Source: an uncultured Chloroflexota bacterium | Lineage (GTDB): Bacteria; Chloroflexota; Anaerolineae; Aggregatilineales; Phototrophicaceae | Assembly: GCA_937988705.1 (NCBI GenBank) | Contig: CALKIA010000328.1 | Location: 1-56,402, forward strand | Length of the DNA stretch: 56,402 bases | Direction: 5' to 3' | Shown here: one piece after another, positions 8,529 through 16,585 of the stretch | Layout of the letters: every line of letters begins with the position of its first letter | Numbering within the stretch: position 1 is the stretch's first letter | Translations under genes and position numbers: made by a program | The notes under the pieces: generated by a model | What the model was told of the DNA's origin: nothing | Database searches by the model: none | Seen by the model: the letters and a program-made list of their open reading frames with translations, nothing else

Positions 8529-9317
8529 ATGATTTACCCATCATCTATTCGTGAAATCAATGCGCTGCCCGAAGCGGAGAAGGAAGCCATCTATCAAACC
8601 CTGCTTCCGGACTGGCTCTACACCAGCTACGGCATTGACCGCGACACTCTCATGGTGAGCGGTCAGCGGGTTGTGCGTTTTCGCTGTCCTTCCGGCAGTC
8701 GCGCCTTAGAAACAATCGTCCGCCGTAATGCCGCGGATATCGACCCCATGTTCTATCTCAATCTGGCGGACACGTTCAACAATCAGCTTCTGGTGCTGTT
8801 GGTCGTCGTCAACGACCCGGATGCGCCGCGCTTCAACATCGATCGCGACCAGGATGGTAACCCGACGCACCTTGGCACAACTTCCCGTAATCTTCCTGCT
8901 GAAATCGATGCCATGCGCGCCGGCTTAGCGCCGGGGCAGGTGCGTCAGGGGTTGCGCGTCTTTCGCCAGCTCGTTCCCGTGTTCGAACAGTTCGTCAGCA
9001 ATCTGGGCCATGACTTGTTCTTCATCGAGCCCATGTCCTATCACAATGCCATTGTCTTCGAACGTTACGGCTTCAGCTACTTGCGCGGCTTTCAGGAGAT
9101 GCAGAATATCAACCGGGAGTTTCAGCCGGGTGGGGCCTACCATATGAAACTCACCGCCGACAATCCCTTTCGCCAACCCGACGCGTGGCAGACAGTGCGC
9201 GGCCGTTCGTGGGCTATCCACGATGGTATTCTCGGCCACCCCTTCACCGGCTTCCAGATGTACAAGCGCATCGGGCAGCACGCCGGGGTGAACTCGTTCC
9301 CGGAATCGCGTTGGTGA
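8529..9317 (+). CDS. Conserved protein of unknown function
   Basis: A 262-aa soluble protein whose ATG (8529) lies 7 nt after the smpB stop, with GGAACG as a weak ribosome site. The frame is open further upstream but overlaps smpB in another phase. Visible features are an N-terminal helical part (REINALPEAEKEAIYQ), a block GQRVVRFRCPSGSRALE, and a C-terminal half with FFIEPMSYHNAIVFERYGFSYLRG, which recalls the last strands of GNAT-like folds, though no acetyl-CoA loop can be seen. I do not recognise the family. A STAND ATPase gene follows after 7 nt. Confidence 0.8.
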   Translation: MIYPSSIREINALPEAEKEAIYQTLLPDWLYTSYGIDRDTLMVSGQRVVRFRCPSGSRALETIVRRNAADIDPMFYLNLADTFNNQLLVLLVVVNDPDAPRFNIDRDQDGNPTHLGTTSRNLPAEIDAMRAGLAPGQVRQGLRVFRQLVPVFEQFVSNLGHDLFFIEPMSYHNAIVFERYGFSYLRGFQEMQNINREFQPGGAYHMKLTADNPFRQPDAWQTVRGRSWAIHDGILGHPFTGFQMYKRIGQHAGVNSFPESRW

Positions 9318-9324
9318 GGCCCTC

Positions 9325-11637
9325 GTGATCGCCCGTCCGTATATCAGCCGTGAGAGTGTTGTGCGTCATCTCGACGCCTTGCTCTACGACTCGCAGTCCG
9401 AGTTTCCGGCTGATTTACACGGGTTGCTCATTGTCGATCAGCGCGTTAGCGACCTTCCGCGCGCGGATCTTGATCGTGACTACGCCGTCCGCGATCTTCT
9501 CGCCGATCTCATCCTCAACGCCTATTTCGCCGTCCGTCGCGCGCTTGAACTCCCGCTTCCTTCTCTGAATCTCCCGCTTTCCGCTGTGGCTGATTGGGTG
9601 CGCGCCGACGCCGCCCCCCGTAATCCCGAACTGCTCGCGTGGAGTCTGCTCTATCACCGCTACATCCGCGCTGATCTCAACCTGACCGCCGCGCAGCTCG
9701 CTGACCTCATCAGCGCCGCTGATCGCACCTTTCGCCGCTATCAGGCTTACGCCGTGCGTTTGCTCACCTATCGCCTGATTCATGCCGAAACGCAGGCGCG
9801 CACCGCGAAAAAGCGCCGCTATCTCCAGCTGTCTCTCCCCGCGCCCGTGCCGCTGCTTGGCCGTGCTGCTGATCTTGCCGCGGCTGAGCACTTGCTCACC
9901 GCGACTCAGCCCGCGCACCTGCTCATCAGCGGTGTGCCCGGCGTCGGCAAATCCGTCTTCGCTGCTGACCTCATGCGCCGCTGCATTGACGCGGATCGCG
10001 TCGACGCGGTGCTCTGGTTTGACCAACCGTCTTCCGTTCAAGCCGTGCTCGATCACCTGACCGACCACCTCTTGCCCGAAGGCGTTGACCTTGCCGAACG
10101 CCTCCACGGGCTCCGCCTCGGCGTAGTGCTGGATGATATCAGCGCGCTCACACCGCATCTTGACGCCCTCTTGCGCCTGCTCAGTTCCGCTTGCGTGCTC
10201 ATGACGCATGTCGCCCATCTTCCGCTCGATGTGGCGCACTTTACCTTGCGTGATCTCGCCGCCTCGGATGCCGAAACCCTCGTGCGTGATCTGCTCTACC
10301 GTCACAGCGCCGCTGATGCCCCTGACTATCGCGCCATCGCCGCCTACCTTTACGAGCGCGTCGGCGGCCACCCGGATGCGCTCAAAGCCTTACTGCTCAA
10401 TTGGGCGTTCGAGGACGGCGCGCAGCTCGAAGCCCGCGTGCTGCACCAATTCTTTGGTCGCCTCTTCGAAACGCTGCCCGTCGGCGCGCAGATGGCGTGG
10501 TGTGCGCTGGCCGTTGTGCCGCGTCTGCCGTGGGACACGTTGCTCGAATTCGCTGTCACGCCGCTCCTGCGCCACCACCTCGCGGAACGGCAGGGCGCCG
10601 ACGCGCTCCTGAGTGTGCATGGCGCGCGCGAGCTCGTCCTTCGCTCGACTGCTCCGGCTGTGTCTGCCGCGTTCGCCGCCTTGATCGCCTCAGTGTCCAC
10701 CTTGAGCGCGCCTGTCGTCTATCCGCTGGCCGAACACATCCTCGCCGAGAATTTTCCTCCGCTGCCCCTTGATCAACGCGTAGCGTGGTGTCGGCGCTTC
10801 TGTCTGATCGGGCTGGAACGCGGTCGGCATGGTCGCTGGCGCGCCATCCTCGAAGACCTTGCGCGTCTTGCTCCCTTGGATGTTCAGCTCCGCACGCTCT
10901 ACGGGGTGATCCTCCGCCGTTTAGGCGCTTGGGACGCTGCGCAGACCGTCTTCATCGACGCCGCGACCGAGTTGGGACGCGCGGGGAAATTCCGTGATCA
11001 AGCCTATGTTCTGCTCGAATGGAGTATCGCCGCCAAGTATCAGGGCCACTACCAGCAGGCGCTCGATCTTATCGCGCAGGCGCGCAAATCCCGCCAGTCA
11101 GACGCCGAACTGCGTCTGCGCCTGACTCTGCTCGAAGCTCAGATTCTGGTCGAATCGGGCGACGGCGTGCGCGCGCTTCACCTCTTGGACAGTCTGCACC
11201 TTGACCCTCTGCACCCCGACTCCTCGCGGGTGCTCATGGTCACGGGCGAAGCCCATCTCGCCTTGGGCGCTTTTGCCGCCAGCCGTCGCCATGCCGAGGC
11301 CGCGCTTGCGACCGCCTCACCCGATCTGCTCACGCACGTCAGCCTGTATACGACCATTGGCCGCACCTACGAAGGGGAAGGGCAGTTGGAGCTGGCCGAA
11401 AGCTACTTCACCCGCGTCGTCTCGCTGTTGGAGCAAGCCGACGATCCCTATGCCCTCGCCCGCGCGCAGACCAATCTGGCCGCGCTCCTCATCAAAATGC
11501 GCACCCACGGGCGTGAACATGCCGCTGCCGACGCCCGCCAATTGCTCACCGCCGCGGAGACCACCCAGACTCGCCTCGGCGATCAGGTCGGCCTCATGAC
11601 GACGCGCCACAATCGCAGTATCCTGCACAACGCCTGA
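9325..11637 (+). CDS. STAND-type ATPase with C-terminal TPR-like repeats
   Basis: A 770-aa protein from a GTG start with GTGAGG upstream, overlapping the previous stop. Residues 1-175 are an uncharacterised helical domain. The NTPase core follows: an LLGR lead-in at 177-180, Walker A GVPGVGKS at 203-210 and Walker B LGVVLDD at 265-271, as in NB-ARC/STAND signalling ATPases. After a winged-helix-like part, residues from about 480 on are helical hairpins of TPR type (GAWDAAQTVFIDAA, QGHYQQALDLIAQA). Such proteins act as ligand-triggered switches. No effector domain is recognised, so regulation and immunity are both possible. Confidence 0.82.
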   Translation: MIARPYISRESVVRHLDALLYDSQSEFPADLHGLLIVDQRVSDLPRADLDRDYAVRDLLADLILNAYFAVRRALELPLPSLNLPLSAVADWVRADAAPRNPELLAWSLLYHRYIRADLNLTAAQLADLISAADRTFRRYQAYAVRLLTYRLIHAETQARTAKKRRYLQLSLPAPVPLLGRAADLAAAEHLLTATQPAHLLISGVPGVGKSVFAADLMRRCIDADRVDAVLWFDQPSSVQAVLDHLTDHLLPEGVDLAERLHGLRLGVVLDDISALTPHLDALLRLLSSACVLMTHVAHLPLDVAHFTLRDLAASDAETLVRDLLYRHSAADAPDYRAIAAYLYERVGGHPDALKALLLNWAFEDGAQLEARVLHQFFGRLFETLPVGAQMAWCALAVVPRLPWDTLLEFAVTPLLRHHLAERQGADALLSVHGARELVLRSTAPAVSAAFAALIASVSTLSAPVVYPLAEHILAENFPPLPLDQRVAWCRRFCLIGLERGRHGRWRAILEDLARLAPLDVQLRTLYGVILRRLGAWDAAQTVFIDAATELGRAGKFRDQAYVLLEWSIAAKYQGHYQQALDLIAQARKSRQSDAELRLRLTLLEAQILVESGDGVRALHLLDSLHLDPLHPDSSRVLMVTGEAHLALGAFAASRRHAEAALATASPDLLTHVSLYTTIGRTYEGEGQLELAESYFTRVVSLLEQADDPYALARAQTNLAALLIKMRTHGREHAAADARQLLTAAETTQTRLGDQVGLMTTRHNRSILHNA

Positions 11638-11714
11638 ACCAAAACAATCTTCGCTGCTGCCGAACTTTTTACCCAACCCATGCCAGCCCGCACGCCGTGC
11701 AAAAGTCCTTTTGT

Positions 11715-11760
11715 CTCCCCTCTCCCCGCTTGCGTGGGAGAGGGGTTGGGGGTGAGGGGG
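11715..11760 (+). repeat. Family A dispersed repeat (long-stem variant)
   Basis: CCCGCTTGCGTGGG centre, GAGAGGGGTTGGGGGTGAGG tail; same variant as 7752 and 14343. Confidence 0.85.
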
Positions 11761-11825
11761 TACGCGCGGATGAGGCTTATCCATAACACGCGTTACTCGA
11801 ACTGCATCACGGCATCCCAGTTTTT

Positions 11826-11850
11826 CGTAGGGACGCGATTTATCGCGTCC
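11826..11850 (+). repeat. Family B palindromic repeat
   Basis: Perfect 20-bp core at 11831-11850 preceded by CGTAG, identical to the cores at 7689 and 14114. Confidence 0.85.
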
Positions 11851-11919
11851 TCTGCCCCAATTCTACCGGGCTGCTATCCTGCCTTGTCCTCAAAAGTACT
11901 TGTCCGTTTATGCCTCGTC

Positions 11920-11948
11920 TTGCCACATTGACGCGTCTCGTCTAAAAT
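11920..11948 (+). promoter_or_regulatory. tRNA-Arg promoter
   Basis: TTGCCA (11920-11925), a 17-bp spacer and TAAAAT (11943-11948) match a sigma-70-type promoter. The expected start near 11955 is about 5 nt before the mature tRNA. Confidence 0.65.
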
Positions 11949-11959
11949 AAAAGCAGTGA

Positions 11960-12032
11960 GCGCCCATAGCTCAATGGATAGAGTGCCGGTCTTCGGAACC
12001 GTCGGTTGTGGGTTCGAATCCCTCTGGGCGCA
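11960..12032 (+). tRNA. tRNA-Arg (anticodon UCG)
   Basis: A 73-nt cloverleaf: acceptor GCGCCCA pairs fully with TGGGCGC, the D arm is GCTC...GAGT, the anticodon loop CTTCGGA gives UCG (reads CGA), the T loop is TTCGAAT, the discriminator is A, and CCA is not encoded. Two stem mismatches are visible, C.U at the top of the anticodon stem and U.U in the T stem. It has its own promoter and terminator, so it is likely expressed. Confidence 0.88.
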
Positions 12033-12033
12033 T

Positions 12034-12065
12034 GCCTGTCTGAACTTCTCAGACAGGCTTTTTTT
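12034..12065 (+). terminator. Rho-independent terminator of tRNA-Arg
   Basis: GCCTGTCTGA and TCAGACAGGC form a perfect 10-bp stem with a 5-nt loop followed by seven T, directly after the tRNA. Confidence 0.92.
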
Positions 12066-12083
12066 CTTGTCTGCGCCCGGTTC

Positions 12084-12968
12084 CTACTGCACCCGCGCTT
12101 GCACCAACCGGAATAAATCGAGTATCTGCCCCGCCGCTTGACCATCCGCCAGCGTGAGATACCGTTCCTGCATCTGTTCGGCGCTCACATGCTCGACCAT
12201 CTCGAAGCCCCGCGCCTCCAGCCACCCCTTGACCTCGGCCTCGTCCAGTTCAAAGTGCAGCGGCTCAGCCGTATACATCGCTTGCATCGCTTCGCGCGCT
12301 TGCTGAGCGCCGTGCCGTCCTTCCAGTTGATCTTTCGGCAGCATGTAGTCGAAGCACAGGCCACTCCCCGCCGCGGAATTCAGGCGGATGAAGCGCAGCG
12401 TTTCCTCGACGGTCGGGGCCGGCAGGTAGTAGCTGACCCCCTCCCAGATGAACAGTGTCCGTTCATCGCGTTGATACCCGGCGGCGCTCAGCTTGTCGAG
12501 CAGGTTGTCGACCGTGAAATCGAGCGCGACATACCGGATCTGTTCCGGGATCTCGACTCTCGCTTCTTCCAGCTTGAGCCGCTTGTGCGCTTGTGTCACC
12601 GGTTCGTCCAGTTCGAACACCCGCGTTTTGCTCAGGAGTGGACTGAAGCGATACGCGCGCGTATCGTACCCTGCGCCCAGCAGCACCAGCTGCGGGATGT
12701 GCTCGCGCAGCGCCTGTTCCACGACCGCATCCAGATACGCGGTGCGTGCGCTGAAATATTCGTAGCCGCCGGGAGAAAAGGCGTCCAGCTTTTTGAGGAT
12801 CAACGCGTGCGTGTTGGGATCACACAACGATTGCCGCGCGGCCGCCTCCAGAAAGACTTCTGCGAGGGTATCGCCTCCCCGAATGGCGGTGCGCGCCTCA
12901 TGTGCGGCAATCGCCCGACAGCGTGCGACATTCAGCGCGCTCGCCGAGGGTTGGCTTTTCTGTGACAT
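12084..12968 (-). CDS. SAM-dependent methyltransferase (leucine carboxyl methyltransferase-like)
   Basis: A 294-aa class I methyltransferase of the bacterial LCMT-like family. The SAM-binding glycine motif is QLVLLGAGYDTRAYR, followed by the acidic strand-end VFELDEP that would hold the ribose, and TLFIWEGVSYYLP as the post-motif region. The substrate is unknown; bacterial members are often tied to natural-product or O-methyl transfer. The start is the ATG at 12966-12968, with GGAGAG just upstream. The frame is open to 13229 but that part reads into the neighbouring peptidase gene. It is on the same strand as the M23 gene, about 110 bp downstream. Confidence 0.87.
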   Translation of the reverse strand: MSQKSQPSASALNVARCRAIAAHEARTAIRGGDTLAEVFLEAAARQSLCDPNTHALILKKLDAFSPGGYEYFSARTAYLDAVVEQALREHIPQLVLLGAGYDTRAYRFSPLLSKTRVFELDEPVTQAHKRLKLEEARVEIPEQIRYVALDFTVDNLLDKLSAAGYQRDERTLFIWEGVSYYLPAPTVEETLRFIRLNSAAGSGLCFDYMLPKDQLEGRHGAQQAREAMQAMYTAEPLHFELDEAEVKGWLEARGFEMVEHVSAEQMQERYLTLADGQAAGQILDLFRLVQARVQ

Positions 12969-13077
12969 GGTTTTCTCTCCATTCACGTGGCTGCCTTTCC
13001 AATTCAGGCAGCTGCCGGCGATTGTACCCCTAACCGGGCTCGACGGGGCGCGCTCACTGTCTACGTGAATGCCGCTG

Positions 13078-13998
13078 TTATCCGCGTCCGCCGCTCGGGC
13101 CGAGGATGACTGCCGTCGCTGGGGTCGACAGGCGCAGCACGGGTTGATCGAGCGGCGTGAGCCATTTAGACCACCCGTTATCGCTGTAAAAATACTGCGT
13201 GAAGTTCGCGAATCTCGCCATGAACGCATTCACCATGTCGTCGGGCATCACCAGCAGCGGGTTGATGATCCAGATCCCGTCAAAGCGCACCTCGAAATGC
13301 AGGTGCGGCGATCCCTGCGCGCCCTGCCGTGCGAGCTTGCCAATCCGCGTGCCAACGTGCACCGGATCGTTGACCTTCATCTCTGCCGGAATATCGGAGA
13401 TATGTCCGTAGATCAGCGTAAACCGTCCCACTTTGACGGACACGAAATTGGGCGTATACGACTTGGAGTTGCGGCTCACCTGACTGACGACGCCCTCCAC
13501 GCCCGAAAACACGTCGGGTAGCGCCTCGCTCCCGAAATCGATTCCCCCGTGCAGCGCTTGGCAATAGTAGTACGAGGTTCGGCGTCTGGGGTCGCGATCC
13601 ACGCTGAGGTTGTACGCAAACCGCGTGTTGCCGAAATACTGCGTCCATACCGTTTGTTCGAGTGCCACGGGCAGCGCCTGAATGATCGCTTGCGGCTGCA
13701 TACTGCCCCCATTGGGGAGGGCAATCGTGCGCACCGTCGACGGATCGAACCGCTTCATGAGCAGTTCTGGTTCTTCCCCGGCGACCGCTGTTTTCTCTGC
13801 GACCCAGAACTTCCCTTCAAGCTGCATCCACCACGTGTAACCGTCTTTGTCCTGCACTGACGCAGGATCGACCTGTACGACGTTCCCTTCGCGCAGTCTT
13901 TCCGGGAGGACGACCGACCGCAGTCCCGCCGCATTCCGCGTTCTTAAGCCATCCGAAGTCACGACCATGAAAAATAGTGCTGGCAAATTGACTGTCAT
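13078..13998 (-). CDS. M23/LytM-family metallopeptidase domain protein
   Basis: A 306-aa protein with a C-terminal LytM domain. Zinc ligands are visible: His150 and Asp154 in HGGIDFG, and His232/His234 in SPHLHFEVR, with GHIS (His199) as the catalytic helper. These are the M23 peptidoglycan endopeptidase residues, so it may be active. The N-terminal 70 residues look SH3-like (LREGNVVQVDPASVQDKDG, then WMQLEGKFWVAE). There is no clear signal peptide, odd for a cell-wall enzyme; it may be exported another way or the start may be misjudged. AAAGGA lies about 9 nt before the ATG. Confidence 0.85.
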   Translation of the reverse strand: MTVNLPALFFMVVTSDGLRTRNAAGLRSVVLPERLREGNVVQVDPASVQDKDGYTWWMQLEGKFWVAEKTAVAGEEPELLMKRFDPSTVRTIALPNGGSMQPQAIIQALPVALEQTVWTQYFGNTRFAYNLSVDRDPRRRTSYYYCQALHGGIDFGSEALPDVFSGVEGVVSQVSRNSKSYTPNFVSVKVGRFTLIYGHISDIPAEMKVNDPVHVGTRIGKLARQGAQGSPHLHFEVRFDGIWIINPLLVMPDDMVNAFMARFANFTQYFYSDNGWSKWLTPLDQPVLRLSTPATAVILGPSGGRG

Positions 13999-14109
13999 TT
14001 CTCAAATAATCCTTTCTCGACACAATCTCAAAGTTTGTTCCCAGCCCGCTTGACGACCAGCTAATTTCGATCGCGAAACCTCCGCGTCCTAGGGGTACAA
14101 CGATCTTCC

Positions 14110-14135
14110 GTAGGGACGCGATTTATCGCGTCCGC
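14110..14135 (+). repeat. Family B palindromic repeat
   Basis: Perfect core at 14114-14133, flanked by GTA and GC as at 7685. Confidence 0.85.
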
Positions 14136-14202
14136 TGGTTGTACCCATCCTCACCGCGTCCCCGCTTGCATCGGAAAGGGGAGATCTTGTGCGCGATGTT
14201 GT

Positions 14203-14230
14203 CTCCCTCCCTGAATTCGGGGTGGGGTCG
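14203..14230 (+). repeat. Truncated family A element (GAATTC centre)
   Basis: Shares CTCCCTCCCTGAATTCGGGG with the copies at 58 and 3133 but lacks the full tail. Confidence 0.65.
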
Positions 14231-14342
14231 GAATACGCCTACGCAAACCACCCATCTCCCGCCGTCACAGCTGTGGTCTACCGTAAACTACCGCCGCTGC
14301 CAGTCTCCCGACGGAGAGCAGAGACATTGCGAACGCCGTTGG

Positions 14343-14388
14343 CTCCCCTCTCCCCGCTTGCGTGGGAGAGGGGTTGGGGGTGAGGGGT
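14343..14388 (+). repeat. Family A dispersed repeat (long-stem variant)
   Basis: CCCGCTTGCGTGGG centre and GGGGTTGGGGGTGAGGGG tail. Confidence 0.85.
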
Positions 14389-14472
14389 GCTCGAACACGC
14401 TTACATCGCGACTCGCCAACCATGCTCTCTCTGCAAACTGCCTAGCCTCACCGCAGAATCTGACCATTGTTG

Positions 14473-14512
14473 CCCCTCTCCTCTTTTCGGAGAGGGGGTT
14501 GGGGGGTGAGGT
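14473..14512 (+). repeat. Family A dispersed repeat
   Basis: TCTTTTCGG centre with one extra G in the tail (GGGGGTTGGGGGGTGAGG). Confidence 0.85.
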
Positions 14513-14556
14513 TATGCATTTTCAACCCTCTTAACAATACGATACCTGATATTATA

Positions 14557-14587
14557 TTGACTGTAAACAAGTTGGTGGACATATATT
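14557..14587 (+). promoter_or_regulatory. Probable promoter of the EEP-family gene
   Basis: TTGACT (14557-14562) lies 17 bp from CATATA (14580) or 19 bp from TATATT (14582-14587). This AT-rich island in a GC-rich gap gives a leader of roughly 90 nt before the ATG at 14682. Confidence 0.5.
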
Positions 14588-14681
14588 GCGCGGACTTGCC
14601 GAGTCATGGTAGCTTCTGCGCTGTTTACTGTCGCTCGGGTACAGAGTTGCCCGACTCCGGTCGATCACGAGGACGTCTGCC

Positions 14682-15437
14682 ATGTCCCACATCTTCAAGC
14701 TTTTGACTCTCAACCTGCGCCACGACGCTGATCGCTGGCTGGAGCGCCGAGCCCTTGTAGCCGCCGCGCTTGCCGCTCATGCCGCCGATGTCATCGCCTT
14801 TCAGGAAGTGGCGCTGCCCGTTCGTCAGGCCGACCTCATCGCCGCTGACCTAATGGCGCTCGGTCAGCCCACTTATACCGTCCATGTCGCGAGCAAATGG
14901 GGTGAGGAGTCGTCGCGTGAGGGCATCGCTTTGCTTTCTCGCCTTCCGGTTGTCGAGGTTGATACTCTAAATCTGCCTGTCGGTGGGCGCGTGGCGCAGC
15001 GCCTGCGCGTGCTCAAACATGACCTGCCGTTTGATGTGGTGAATACGCATTTACATCATGAGCCGGAAGACGACGAGTCACTTCGTGAGCCTCAGATGCG
15101 CACCATCGTGGACTGGCTCACTGCCTCCGCCGCTCCGGATCGGAACTGGTTAATCACGGGCGATTTCAACGCGCAGCCGCTTTCCAGCACCGTCCAACTG
15201 CTCTCTGGTCGCTTTCGTTCCGCCTATTCGACCCTCCACGGCGCGGAACCGCTCACGTTCCCGACGCCGCTGGTCGACTACGATTACCCACCTGTCGCCA
15301 TCGACTACATCTTCTTTGATCCTACGCGCTTGACCCCTGTTTCTGCGACCATCGTCGGCGCGCAGCCCGCCGCCCATGATCCGCGCCTCTACCCCTCCGA
15401 CCATTTCGGCCTCACCGCCGCCTTCTCCCCAGAATAG
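14682..15437 (+). CDS. Endonuclease/exonuclease/phosphatase-family hydrolase
   Basis: A 251-aa EEP-fold enzyme that would cleave phosphodiester or phosphomonoester bonds with a divalent metal. All core residues are present: Asn11 in TLNLRHD, Glu42 in FQEV, Asp162 and Asn164 in GDFNAQP, and the catalytic Asp-His pair 241-242 in SDHFGL; IDYIFF is the expected strand before it. There is no signal peptide, so it is cytoplasmic. Family members include DNA repair nucleases, nocturnin-like enzymes and phospholipases; the substrate cannot be told. GAGGAC sits 8 nt before the ATG. It is a single gene ending in a repeat array. Confidence 0.88.
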   Translation: MSHIFKLLTLNLRHDADRWLERRALVAAALAAHAADVIAFQEVALPVRQADLIAADLMALGQPTYTVHVASKWGEESSREGIALLSRLPVVEVDTLNLPVGGRVAQRLRVLKHDLPFDVVNTHLHHEPEDDESLREPQMRTIVDWLTASAAPDRNWLITGDFNAQPLSSTVQLLSGRFRSAYSTLHGAEPLTFPTPLVDYDYPPVAIDYIFFDPTRLTPVSATIVGAQPAAHDPRLYPSDHFGLTAAFSPE

Positions 15438-15448
15438 AGCCATCTTTC

Positions 15449-15735
15449 TCCCCTCTCCCTTGGGGGATGTGTCGAGGGTGAGGTTGCTTTTCTCCCCTCT
15501 CCTCTTTTCGGAGAGGGGCCGGGGGTGAGGTTGCATTTCTCCCCTCGCCCTTGGGAGAGGGGTTGGGGGTGAGGTTGCTTTTTCTCCCCTGCTCTTTTCG
15601 GAGAGGGGTCGGGGGTGAGGCTGCTTTTCCCCCCTCTGCTCTTTTCGGAGAGGGGCAGGAGGTGAGGTTGCATTTCTCCCCTCTCCCTTGGGAGAGGGGT
15701 CGGGGGTGAGGTTTGTTTTGACCGGGGGTGAGGTT
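15449..15735 (+). repeat. Array of six family A elements plus a partial seventh
   Basis: Copies begin near 15449, 15491, 15539, 15584, 15628 and 15676, with a tail-only fragment at 15720-15735. Centres alternate between the CTTGGG and CTCTTTTCGG forms, and spacers are only about 5-10 nt. The array fills the gap between two convergent genes. Spacer length and variable repeats exclude CRISPR. Confidence 0.88.
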
Positions 15736-15742
15736 TCTCTTT

Positions 15743-16585
15743 CTACCCTCGCTTCACAAACCGCGGCGGTTTCTCTTTGCGCATACCCGGATCGGGCGGA
15801 TCATCGTAGCTTGTGTTCCGCTCAATCAACCGCACGCTCAGCGTGGTCACCCCGCTGATCTTCCCGCCGTTCATCTGGTGCACGACCTGTTTCGCCGCCC
15901 GCCGCCCTAATTCCTCGACATCGGCCGCGACCGTCGTCAACTTCGCTGCTCGCGCTTCTGGCCCGTCTCCGAATCCCACTACCGACACATCCTGCGGCAC
16001 GCGCTGCTGCTGCTTTAGCCGCGCAATGACCCCGAGCGCCATCATATAGTCGCTGGCGATCACCGCGTCGAACGCGTTCCCTTCCTTTATAAGGGTCTCC
16101 AACGCCGCGACCGCCGTCTTCGGATTGAATTCCCCGTTGATCGTCCCCGCCGCGTGCGCCGAGTACCGCATCAGCGCGTCCGTGTAGGCGGCCTCGCGCT
16201 GATCGGCGTCATACTGTCCGGTAACCCCGCGCACGAAGATGAACTCTCTCCGTCCGCATGTGACCACCAGATGCTTGACCAGTTCCATCATTCCTTGTCG
16301 GTTATCGAACACGACTGACGGGAAACCGGGCAGCGTGTGGCTGACCAGCGTGACTGGCTTGCCTGCGCTTTTCACCGCCGCCAGCCACTCCGGTGTCGCC
16401 GCATTCGCGATCACGAGCCAGCCATCGACTTCGTCGGGCGTTAGCTTTGGAAGAGTGTTGTTCGCCTGTGAGTGGATCAGCAGCTCGCAGTCCTCCACTT
16501 CGGCGGTTGTCCATGCGCCGTTAATGACCGACTTCTGAAATACGCCGTTTTCATCGTTGGTGATCACGCCAATCTTGCGCATCAT
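15743..16585 (-). CDS. LacI-type sugar-sensor domain without DNA-binding domain
   Basis: A 280-aa periplasmic-binding-protein fold of the LacI/GalR C-terminal type: KIGVITNDENGVF at the start, VTLVSHTLPGFPSVVFDN in the middle, FDAVIASDYMMALGVIARL, then VPQDVSVVGFGDGPEA. The usual N-terminal HTH (about 60 residues) is absent, and the start codon overlaps the ROK gene stop by 4 nt (ATGA), so nothing precedes it. There is no signal peptide, so it should be cytoplasmic. It probably senses a sugar ligand and may act with the ROK repressor encoded just upstream; that partnership is inferred from coupling alone. A reference HTH-containing relative may have been truncated here. Confidence 0.82.
   Translation of the reverse strand: MMRKIGVITNDENGVFQKSVINGAWTTAEVEDCELLIHSQANNTLPKLTPDEVDGWLVIANAATPEWLAAVKSAGKPVTLVSHTLPGFPSVVFDNRQGMMELVKHLVVTCGRREFIFVRGVTGQYDADQREAAYTDALMRYSAHAAGTINGEFNPKTAVAALETLIKEGNAFDAVIASDYMMALGVIARLKQQQRVPQDVSVVGFGDGPEARAAKLTTVAADVEELGRRAAKQVVHQMNGGKISGVTTLSVRLIERNTSYDDPPDPGMRKEKPPRFVKRG

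Larger units (their letters stand above)
11638..11959. other. Intergenic region with repeats and the tRNA-Arg promoter
   Basis: A 322-bp gap with no gene, holding one family A element, one family B element and the tRNA promoter, listed separately. Short open frames across it are repeat-encoded. Confidence 0.7.
13999..14681. other. Repeat-rich divergent intergenic region
   Basis: A 683-bp gap with no credible gene. It holds the M23 gene ribosome site, a family B element, four family A elements or fragments (one decayed copy near 14152-14180) and a promoter for the downstream plus-strand gene. Open frames here translate repeat words and are rejected. Confidence 0.7.

Noticed and set aside
12138..12965. 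275-codon plus-strand frame opposite the methyltransferase
   Set aside because: Shadow of a gene with clear SAM-binding motifs; composition is typical of antisense translation (many His, Arg, Gln).
15449..15735. CRISPR-like regular array
   Set aside because: Spacers are only about 5-10 nt, repeat centres vary, no cas genes; it is an array of family A hairpin repeats.
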